Below the pieces are notes generated by a model, which was not told where the DNA came from, did no database searches, and saw only the letters and a program-made list of their open reading frames with translations. Below are positions 1 through 5,622 of a stretch of DNA of 6,125 bases, one piece after another. A program made the position numbers and the translations under genes. Source of the DNA: Gammaproteobacteria bacterium (GTDB taxonomy: Bacteria; Pseudomonadota; Gammaproteobacteria; Steroidobacterales; Steroidobacteraceae); NCBI GenBank assembly GCA_028293775.1, contig JAQGOD010000122.1, forward strand, positions 1 to 6,125. The letters run 5' to 3'. Numbering within the stretch: position 1 is the first letter of the stretch; each line of letters opens with the position of its first letter.

Positions 1-50
1 TGCTCGCTCTGATCCGGATGGACCAGAAGCACGATTTCATAATGCCGCAT
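1..50 (-). CDS. rpsF: 30S ribosomal protein S6, N-terminal fragment
   Basis: S6 is a small-subunit ribosomal protein that binds the central domain of 16S rRNA together with S18. Only the first 16 codons are in the window; they read MRHYEIVLLVHPDQSE, which closely matches the conserved N-terminus of bacterial S6. The ATG (50-48) has a good Shine-Dalgarno sequence, AGGGAG, at 61-56, with 5 nt between them. The gene follows rlmB on the same strand with a 117-nt gap that holds its own candidate promoter and a structured leader. rpsR and rplI usually follow but lie outside the window. The identification rests on a short but very characteristic peptide plus the gene order. Confidence 0.9.
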   Translation of the reverse strand, partial: MRHYEIVLLVHPDQSE

Positions 51-55
51 TGTAT

Positions 56-100
56 CTCCCTAAGGGTTAAGCCTCCCGTTGCGAGCGGTGAGGCAAGGAG
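56..100 (-). promoter_or_regulatory. rpsF leader: CCG hairpin plus anti-Shine-Dalgarno helix, candidate S6:S18 autoregulatory element
   Basis: On the minus strand, GCCTC (94-90) pairs with GAGGC (75-71). Inside it, after a single bulged A, CCG pairs with CGG and closes a 7-nt CTCGCAA loop. CTCCTT (100-95), directly before this hairpin, can pair at all six positions (one G-U) with the Shine-Dalgarno AGGGAG (61-56). The whole element could therefore form one long interrupted stem that hides the ribosome binding site. Many bacterial rpsF leaders are known to carry a hairpin with a conserved CCG that mimics the 16S site bound by S6:S18 and gives feedback control. The ACCG here and its position fit, but I matched it by eye and not to a covariance model. 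Confidence 0.5.
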
Positions 101-131
101 CGAAGCCGGTTGCCCGGCAAAAAGAGCGTGA

Positions 132-160
132 AGGATACGTTTAAAGGGGCTTTTGGTCAA
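132..160 (-). promoter_or_regulatory. Candidate sigma-70 promoter for rpsF
   Basis: The minus strand carries TTGACC (160-155), a 17-nt spacer, and TATCCT (137-132). These match the -35 consensus at 5 of 6 positions and the -10 at 4 of 6. Transcription would start near 124-127, about 8 bases into the rlmB-rpsF gap measured from the -10, and give a leader of about 75 nt that contains the CCG hairpin. It would let the ribosomal protein genes be expressed independently of rnr-rlmB, although read-through from rlmB is also possible because no terminator is visible after rlmB. Confidence 0.5.
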
Positions 161-167
161 CCGGCAA

Positions 168-917
168 TCAACTTGCCCGCTGCCGCAATACCTCGAATAA
201 GGCGACGCCGGCGGCGACTGAAACATTGAGCGAGGGCATGGGTCCGGCCATCGGGATGCGCACCAGAAAATCGCACTTATCGCGGGTCAGGCGCCGCATA
301 CCGCCCCCTTCCGCTCCCAGGACCAGGCCTAAGGGCCGTTTGAGGTCCGCGCCATAAATTGACTCTGAGGCCTCCCCGTCCGTTCCAACCACCCAGATTC
401 CGCGGCCCTTGAGCACGTCCAAGGTCCGCGCCAAATTGACGACGCTGGCCACGGGAATGAATTCCGCCGCGCCTGCGGCGACTTTGCGCACCACCCCGTC
501 CACGGAGGCTGCTCGATCTTTGGGGATCACGACCGCATGGGCGCCGGCGGCAACGGCCGTTCGCAGGCAGGCGCCCAGATTATGGGGATCGGTCACGCCG
601 TCTAAGATGAGGAGCAGGGGATCCACGGTCAGCCGGTCCAGCGCGTCGGTCAAATCGTGCTCGTCCCAGGCCTTCAAGGGCCGCATGGCCAGCACAGCGC
701 CCTGGTGGGCGGCGTCGCCCACCAGGTTCGACAGCACATCGTTGGACACGGCATGAACGTGCAGGCCCACTCTTTCAGCCCGCTCTTTCAAGTCGCGGGT
801 GCGGGGGTCATCCCGGGCACTTGCAATCCAAAATTCGAGGACGCGTTCGGGTGCCTGCTCTAAAGCGGCGTTGACGGCGTGCAAACCATAGACGAAATTG
901 CGTTTCGAATCAGCCAC
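168..917 (-). CDS. rlmB: 23S rRNA (guanosine-2'-O)-methyltransferase RlmB
   Basis: RlmB methylates the ribose of G2251 (E. coli numbering) in the peptidyl-transferase region of 23S rRNA, using S-adenosylmethionine, in the cytoplasm. It is a SpoU/TrmH-type knotted enzyme. The N-terminal substrate-binding domain begins FVYGLHAV. The three SPOUT motifs follow in order: DGVTDPHNLGACLRT (about residues 106-120, with the conserved Asn and Arg), LGAEGGGMRR (about 200-209, conserved Glu), and IPMAGPMPSLNVSVAAG (about 221-237, conserved Asn-Ser region), which forms the knot and cofactor site. I chose the GTG at 917-915. It gives 249 aa, close to the 243 of E. coli, and overlaps the rnr stop by 8 nt, which suggests translational coupling. 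A GTG at 956-954 would add 13 low-complexity Ala/Asp residues read from the 9-bp repeat. Residue numbers assume the shorter form. Confidence 0.93.
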   Translation of the reverse strand: MADSKRNFVYGLHAVNAALEQAPERVLEFWIASARDDPRTRDLKERAERVGLHVHAVSNDVLSNLVGDAAHQGAVLAMRPLKAWDEHDLTDALDRLTVDPLLLILDGVTDPHNLGACLRTAVAAGAHAVVIPKDRAASVDGVVRKVAAGAAEFIPVASVVNLARTLDVLKGRGIWVVGTDGEASESIYGADLKRPLGLVLGAEGGGMRRLTRDKCDFLVRIPMAGPMPSLNVSVAAGVALFEVLRQRAS

Positions 918-3228
918 GACCGCCGCGTCCGCCGCGTCCGCCGCGCTTCGCCCCACCGCGCCGCGGCGCTCGCACGGTACCGCGGCTTGCCGCGGCTTCC
1001 GTATCGACCAGCTCGAAGTCGATTTGACGCTGGGTCAGGTCGACCCGATTCAATCGTACCCGCACCGCCTCGCCCAGCTGCCAGCGCCGGCCGGTGCGCT
1101 GCCCCACCAGGCCCATGCCGCCCTCTTCCAGTTCCCAATAATCTCCCGGAATGGATGAAATATGCACCAAGCCGTCAATGGGCATTTCCTTTAATTGCAC
1201 GAACAGGCCAAATTCGAGCGCGGTCGAAATGGTCGCATCGAATGTCTCGCCGATTCGCGGCTGCATGTACAGGCACTTGAGGTATCCCATGACATCGCGC
1301 GAGGCCTCATCGGCGCGTCGTTCGCGCTGCGAGGTTTCTGTTCCCAGCGCCAGCAGCTCCGCCGCCGTGTAGGCATGCCCTGATTCGGACTGCGGCAGCA
1401 CTGCCGCTTTGATCGCTCGATGCACGAGCAGGTCCGGATAGCGGCGGATGGGCGAGGTGAAATGTGCGTACTCTTGCAGCGCCAGGCCGAAGTGGCCGAT
1501 ATTGGTTTGCTGGTAAACAGCCTGCGCCAGCGAGCGGATCACCAAGCCTTCGAGCAGCAGGCCGTCGGGCCTGGCTGCCAGCCTTTCAACCAGCTGGCGA
1601 AACTCGCGAGGCGTCGGCTTCTCGGAGAAGACCGCGCCCACCTGCAGCGCGCTCAATACTTTTTGCAGCTCGGTGACGCGCTTATCTTCGGGTTGGCCGT
1701 GAACGCGGTACAGGCTCTTGGCCTGACGGATGCGCAAGGCCACCGCCGCTTCTACATTGGCGGCGATCATGCACTCCTCGATCAAGCGGTGCGCATCGTT
1801 GCGCATGACGGCTTGAAAACCATCGATCGTGCCCGCGTCCCCGATGCGCGCCTTCACTTCCCCGCCACGGAAATCCAGCGCGCCGCGCGCATCACGCGCG
1901 GTCTTCAGCGCGCCGTAAACGGCGTACAGCGTTTGCAATGAGACGCCCACAGCCGGTGCCACGTCGGCCGCATGTGCTTTAGGGTTCTGCAGGTAGCTCC
2001 ACGCCTGATCGTACGTGAGCCGTGCGTGCGAAATGATCACCGCCTCGTAGAATCGAGACTTGCTCAGTTTCCCGTGCTTGCTGACGTGCATGTCGCACAC
2101 GAAAGCGAGCCGCTCCACTCGCGGCATCAGCGAACACAGGTGATTGGACAGATGTTCCGGCAGCATGGGAATGACCCGATCCGGGAAATACACCGAGGTC
2201 GCACGCGACCGTGCCTCGGTATCCAAAGGACTGCCGGTGCGAACATAGTGGGACACATCGGCGATGGCAACGATCAGACGCCAGCCGCCGCCGCGCAGCG
2301 CCTCCGCATACACGGCGTCATCGAAATCCTTCGCGTCCGCACCGTCGATCGTGATGAGGGGCAGATCGCGCAAATCCTCCCGCCCTTGGCTGTCTGCGGC
2401 GGGTACGTCAGGGGAAAATAGATTTGCCTGGTTCAACACCTCATCCGGAAACTCCTGCGGCAGGTCGTGCCGCAGGATGGCAAAACGCGCGGCCAGATGA
2501 GCCGGACTCAAATTTTCCAGCACTTCGACAATTCGTCCCTGCGCGGCGGCTTCGCCTTGCGGGCGCTTGGTAACTTCAACGACGACTTCGTCGCCATCCT
2601 TTGCCCCGTGGCGGTCGCGCATGGAGACTTCAACCGTATACCAATGCCCCGGATCCTCAGGTTCGACGCGGCCGCGGCTTTGACCGGCATGCCAAACACC
2701 GCCGATCAGCTTCGGCGCATCCCCGATGCGCCGGATCAAGCGCGCAATGCGTCTGCCGCGCTCATTCATTCCGACCGCAAGCACTTCGACTCGATCGTTG
2801 TGCATCAATGTCGCCGTATCGACGCGTGCCATCACCAGGGGGGCCGATCCGTCATCCGGCAGGACCAGAACATCGCCGTTGGCACGGCCGCGGACGCGGC
2901 CTGCGACTCGCTCTCCCTCGCCCGCCGTCGCAAAGCCGTTCGGCCCCTCGATGGCTTGGCCGTCGCGCACCATCGCAGCCAAGCGTTTGGCCAGGGCGTC
3001 GCGCTGTGCATCGGTGTGCAGGCCCAAGCGCTTCGCCAGGCGCGCGGCAGTCAAAGGTTCGGGTGCCTCGCTCAAGTGCTTGAGCAACAGCTCGCGGCTC
3101 GCGATTGGGTCCGAGTAGCGCGATTTTTCCAGTTCTAGATTGGGATCTTCACCCCGCCAATCGGTAGCGGCTCTTGCAGCGCGGTTGGGTTTGGGGGGGT
3201 GTGAGTTGCTCGATCCACGTCGGGTCAT
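910..3228 (-). CDS. rnr: Ribonuclease R, 3'-5' exoribonuclease
   Basis: RNase R degrades structured RNA processively from the 3' end, including mRNA fragments, defective rRNA and tmRNA-associated messages. At 772 aa it is near the usual length (813 in E. coli). In order: a winged-helix region (about 40-96, SRELLLKHL onward), two cold-shock domains (about 107-166 and 172-241), the RNB catalytic domain (about 282-612), an S1 domain (about 660-742, GLFVQLKEMPIDGLVHIS) and a basic tail. The active-site motif TIDGADAKDFDDAVY supplies Asp295, 301, 303 and 304 for two-metal catalysis. HFTSPIRRYPDLLVHR (589-604) is the other RNB signature. The tail ends in repeated Gly-Gly-Arg. I chose the ATG at 3228-3226. 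The frame stays open to 3330, but that extension overlaps the tRNA promoter and does not resemble RNase R. The Shine-Dalgarno is weak. A second possible ATG is at 3285-3283. Confidence 0.95.
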   Translation of the reverse strand: MTRRGSSNSHPPKPNRAARAATDWRGEDPNLELEKSRYSDPIASRELLLKHLSEAPEPLTAARLAKRLGLHTDAQRDALAKRLAAMVRDGQAIEGPNGFATAGEGERVAGRVRGRANGDVLVLPDDGSAPLVMARVDTATLMHNDRVEVLAVGMNERGRRIARLIRRIGDAPKLIGGVWHAGQSRGRVEPEDPGHWYTVEVSMRDRHGAKDGDEVVVEVTKRPQGEAAAQGRIVEVLENLSPAHLAARFAILRHDLPQEFPDEVLNQANLFSPDVPAADSQGREDLRDLPLITIDGADAKDFDDAVYAEALRGGGWRLIVAIADVSHYVRTGSPLDTEARSRATSVYFPDRVIPMLPEHLSNHLCSLMPRVERLAFVCDMHVSKHGKLSKSRFYEAVIISHARLTYDQAWSYLQNPKAHAADVAPAVGVSLQTLYAVYGALKTARDARGALDFRGGEVKARIGDAGTIDGFQAVMRNDAHRLIEECMIAANVEAAVALRIRQAKSLYRVHGQPEDKRVTELQKVLSALQVGAVFSEKPTPREFRQLVERLAARPDGLLLEGLVIRSLAQAVYQQTNIGHFGLALQEYAHFTSPIRRYPDLLVHRAIKAAVLPQSESGHAYTAAELLALGTETSQRERRADEASRDVMGYLKCLYMQPRIGETFDATISTALEFGLFVQLKEMPIDGLVHISSIPGDYWELEEGGMGLVGQRTGRRWQLGEAVRVRLNRVDLTQRQIDFELVDTEAAASRGTVRAPRRGGAKRGGRGGRGGRG
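921..947. repeat. 9-bp tandem repeat at the rnr/rlmB junction
   Basis: The plus strand reads cgccgcgtc twice, then cgccgcgct (7 of 9 identical). A degenerate fourth unit (6 of 9) precedes them at 912-920. In the rnr frame, the minus strand encodes Gly-Gly-Arg units just before the stop. The same bases supply the purine-rich GGCGG stretch upstream of the likely rlmB GTG. The repeat is directly visible; any effect on copy number or translation is inference. Confidence 0.8.
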
Positions 3229-3274
3229 TACGCCGCAGGTTATCAGCTTTACGGGCCGGCGGGCGCTTATCGGA

Positions 3275-3303
3275 TTGACAAGCATCCACCCAGTGCGTAC
3301 ATT
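3275..3303 (+). promoter_or_regulatory. Promoter of tRNA-Leu
   Basis: A perfect -35 hexamer, TTGACA (3275-3280), is followed by an ideal 17-nt spacer and TACATT (3298-3303, 4 of 6 to consensus). The next bases, CCTGCGCC, form a GC-rich discriminator of the kind seen at stable-RNA promoters under stringent control. Transcription would start near 3309-3311, about 24 nt before the mature tRNA 5' end. The promoter lies in the divergent gap with rnr. I see no comparably clear promoter for rnr. Confidence 0.7.
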
Positions 3304-3333
3304 CCTGCGCCTCGCGTGCGGCGGACCCATCTT

Positions 3334-3418
3334 GCCCAGGTGGCGGAACTGGTAGACGCGCTGGTTTCAGGTACCAGTGGAGCAATTCGTGGAGGTTCGA
3401 GTCCTCTCCTGGGCACCA
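3334..3418 (+). tRNA. tRNA-Leu (anticodon CAG)
   Basis: This is a complete class II tRNA of 85 nt that decodes the CUG codon. The acceptor arm GCCCAGG (3334-3340) pairs fully with CCTGGGC (3408-3414), followed by discriminator A and an encoded CCA (3416-3418). The D arm contains GGTAGAC as in other leucine tRNAs. The anticodon stem is CTGGT/ACCAG around a TTCAGGT loop, so the anticodon CAG is at 3368-3370. A long variable arm of about 13 nt is present, and the T arm carries TTCGAGT in its loop. These are Leu features; Ser tRNAs would differ in the anticodon and usually have a longer variable arm. The gene is divergent from rnr and faces the diguanylate cyclase gene head-on. Confidence 0.97.
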
Positions 3419-3424
3419 ACCCCA

Positions 3425-5380
3425 TCACTGACGGTTTAGACGTCTTATCCCCGACGTGTTCAGCGACTTCTCGTCGGCGACTCGCACCAAATCCCGCCCT
3501 TCATTCTTCGCGACATAGAGAGCGGCATCCGCGCGCGCGATGAGCTCGTCGAGCGAACGCACCTGCGTATCGCGGCTCGCGAGCCCGGCGCTCAAGCTGA
3601 CGCGCAGCCCCGCCCCTGAGGGGGGAAGCGTGATGGCAAACACCAGCGTCCGCAGCCGCTCGAGCGTGGCAAGGGCCACTTCCGCCGTCGCATTGGGCAT
3701 GATGAGAAGGAATTCCTCGCCGCCCCATCGGCCGAGCACATCCGCACTGCGCACCGACTCGCGGCCCAAGCGCGCGAACTCTCTCAACACATAGTCCCCG
3801 GTAGCGTGGCCGCAACGATCGTTGATGAACTTGAAATGATCCATATCGATGATGGCAATCGTCAAGGCGGTATCGCCTTGCGTCGAGGCCGCAAGTGCAT
3901 GCGTCGCCAATTCCGCGGTGCGGCGTCGATTCGGCAATCCGGTCAAACCATCCTGACTTGCCAAGCGCACCAGCTGCTGGCGAAAACGAAGGTTGGTCAC
4001 CAAGAAATAGATCAGCAGCGCGATCACCAACACGCCGGACACCGAGGCGATCGCGTTCCAACGCAGTTGCTGTGCCTGGCGCTGCGACTGCTCGTGAGAC
4101 AGGTCCAACTCGCGTTTCAGAAGCGCGTTGCGCTCGATCTCGCGATCCGTCTCGAAGCGGGCGCGTAAGGCCACAGCTTGCTTGGTGCGATCGGCATCGT
4201 TGGTTGCGACGTAGCGCCTCATGTATTCGGACAAGTCGTTGTAGGCGTCGCGATAATTGTGCAAGGCGGCGTTGGTGCGCGCGCGCCATTGATACAACGA
4301 AGCGACGCGCAGCGGCAGCACGTCGGTTCCGCTGTGATCGAGCACCTCGTTCAGCGTGGCGAGAGCCTTCTCCGGATGGCCCTCGGCCAGATCAATGCGC
4401 GCCAGCAGCGCTTCGCTATCCTTCACTTCGTCGGAAAATCGCGAGGCGATAAAGGTGAACAAGGCGTTCTCGCAGGCGGAACGCGCCTTGATGAGTTGGC
4501 CCAATTCAATGCGCGCTTCGCAGACCCGCACGTCGGCGAACGCCACGCCTTGACTATCGTTCAACGTCGCGCTGAGCTTGCGGGCGGCGTCGAATTCGGC
4601 GATGGCCTGCGAATATTTCTGCATCAGGATCAAGATTCGGCCGCGCAAAAATCGGTCGACCGATAGCGCGAGCGGCAAGTGCCGCGCGATGTCCCAATCG
4701 ATTGCTTCCTGATTCAGGGTCAACGCTTGCGGGTAGTCGCCCATGCCGCGCAGCACGGTGGCCAGCACGCCGGCAGCGAGCACGTGCGGTTCGGCAAATG
4801 CGGGCGTGGTGCTCGAACGATAGGCTTGAGAGAGGCTGCCGATGGCCAAGTCCTGGCGATCCTCGCGGTACTGCAGGAGCCCGCGTGCGATTAACAGGCA
4901 GATATCTCCCAAGGATCCGCGCGCCTGAACCGCTTGCGCCTCTTCGGTGGTTTTGACGGCTGCCGCGATACCTGCTTGGTCGTAGACATTCTCCGCGTAA
5001 AGCGAGAGCAACATGATGCGGACCGGGTCGGTATTGTCGGTCGCCAGTTTGAGCCCCTTGAACACCGCATCGCGGGCCTTGGATTCCAGCTCGAGAATGC
5101 TGTAGGCCTGAGCCTGCACGCTGTACAAGGAGGCGAGGCGTCGCGGATTGGGCAGCGGTGTGGCGAGCTCAGTCTTCAGCAGCAGCGCTACTTTCTTCAA
5201 CGCGGTATTGGCGTCTTGGTCCACCAATATCTGCAATTCTCGAATCGCCGGATCCGCGTCCGGCAGGCAGACGGCCGCAGCCGGGCGGCAGCCCATCACC
5301 CACGAAAGCGCAAGCGTGGCAAGAATGCCCGCCACTCCCGCACGGGAAGCACGCCGGCCGGCACACTTAGGACTGCTCAT
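3425..5380 (-). CDS. Membrane-anchored diguanylate cyclase with an exported TPR sensor region
   Basis: It is predicted to make cyclic di-GMP from two GTP in the cytoplasm in response to an unknown signal sensed outside the inner membrane. The 651-aa protein has an N-terminal basic stretch and hydrophobic export segment (about 15-31). About 350 helical residues follow with degenerate TPR units (clearest near 243-275, 328-347 and 362-394), then a charged coiled-coil linker (about 401-440), one membrane helix (about 441-464) and a GGDEF domain (about 469-636). The catalytic domain looks intact: LTGLPNRR, metal-binding Asp512, guanine-binding Asn520 and GGEEF (553-557). RSAD (544-547), five residues before GGEEF, is a textbook RxxD inhibitory site, so product feedback is likely. 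I chose the ATG at 5380-5378. An in-frame TTG at 5392 would add four residues. Neither has a strong Shine-Dalgarno. The signal peptide could be cut after Ala-Ala-Ala (about 36), or the protein could be lipidated at Cys31 (VMGC, a poor lipobox). Confidence 0.9.
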   Translation of the reverse strand: MSSPKCAGRRASRAGVAGILATLALSWVMGCRPAAAVCLPDADPAIRELQILVDQDANTALKKVALLLKTELATPLPNPRRLASLYSVQAQAYSILELESKARDAVFKGLKLATDNTDPVRIMLLSLYAENVYDQAGIAAAVKTTEEAQAVQARGSLGDICLLIARGLLQYREDRQDLAIGSLSQAYRSSTTPAFAEPHVLAAGVLATVLRGMGDYPQALTLNQEAIDWDIARHLPLALSVDRFLRGRILILMQKYSQAIAEFDAARKLSATLNDSQGVAFADVRVCEARIELGQLIKARSACENALFTFIASRFSDEVKDSEALLARIDLAEGHPEKALATLNEVLDHSGTDVLPLRVASLYQWRARTNAALHNYRDAYNDLSEYMRRYVATNDADRTKQAVALRARFETDREIERNALLKRELDLSHEQSQRQAQQLRWNAIASVSGVLVIALLIYFLVTNLRFRQQLVRLASQDGLTGLPNRRRTAELATHALAASTQGDTALTIAIIDMDHFKFINDRCGHATGDYVLREFARLGRESVRSADVLGRWGGEEFLLIMPNATAEVALATLERLRTLVFAITLPPSGAGLRVSLSAGLASRDTQVRSLDELIARADAALYVAKNEGRDLVRVADEKSLNTSGIRRLNRQ

Positions 5381-5622
5381 GATTGCGGGCAAACTACGGG
5401 TTTCCCGGCCCGTATTCGCTACCTGAAGTCACGGTTTTTAACTTCTCAAGGAAGGCCTCGCGCGCAATGCGTCGACCGCCCAGGGACTGTGATCCAATTC
5501 GCAGCTTTACGGGCCATCCTGCGAACGCCCGGGGGGGTGACAATCGCGCGGAAAATGGGGCATATTGAGGATGGCGCCACATATATCTTGCTTCGCACAA
5601 CCAAAAAAAAGGCGGGCCGCTT
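5381..5622. other. Divergent intergenic region between the cyclase and transporter genes
   Basis: This 242-nt stretch separates two genes transcribed away from each other, so it should hold both promoters. I see no convincing small gene, RNA gene or terminator in it. Visible details are a run of seven G (5531-5537), an 8-bp palindrome TGGCGCCA (5572-5579), an AT-rich patch (5580-5588) and a run of eight A (5603-5610). No clear promoter for the cyclase stands out on the minus strand. Confidence 0.6.
5537..5566 (+). promoter_or_regulatory. Possible promoter of the MFS transporter gene
   Basis: GTGACA (5537-5542, 5 of 6 to the -35 consensus) is separated by 18 nt from CATATT (5561-5566, 4 of 6 to the -10). 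A start near 5573 would leave a leader of about 50 nt before the ATG, with the palindrome TGGCGCCA (5572-5579) at the start site as a conceivable operator. The assignment is weak: the AT-rich TATATC at 5582 is another -10 candidate, but it lacks a properly spaced -35. Confidence 0.35.

Noticed and set aside
2467..3138. A long plus-strand open frame (223 codons) opposite rnr, with similar ones at 1420-1941 and 3806-4666
   Set aside because: They lie entirely antisense to well-identified genes, show no recognisable domains, and are expected in GC-rich coding DNA.
3229..3330. N-terminal extension of RNase R up to 3330
   Set aside because: The residues do not resemble the family and the DNA contains the tRNA-Leu promoter.
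3439..3457. Inverted ACGTC/GACGT after the tRNA as a possible terminator
   Set aside because: The stem is only 5 bp, no T tract follows on the plus strand, and it lies within the cyclase coding sequence.
3501..4289. A 262-codon minus-strand frame inside the diguanylate cyclase gene
   Set aside because: It is an out-of-frame shadow of the GGDEF coding region; the cyclase frame carries every catalytic motif.
2740..5473. Exact 14-mer GCGCGCAATGCGTC at 2740-2753 and 5460-5473
   Set aside because: One copy is in rnr coding sequence and the other intergenic, with no shared context; it is most likely chance in GC-rich DNA.
5603..5620. GCGG/CCGC followed by eight T on the minus strand, resembling an intrinsic terminator
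   Set aside because: The loop would be a single base, or the stem only 3 bp, and no minus-strand gene lies upstream to be terminated.
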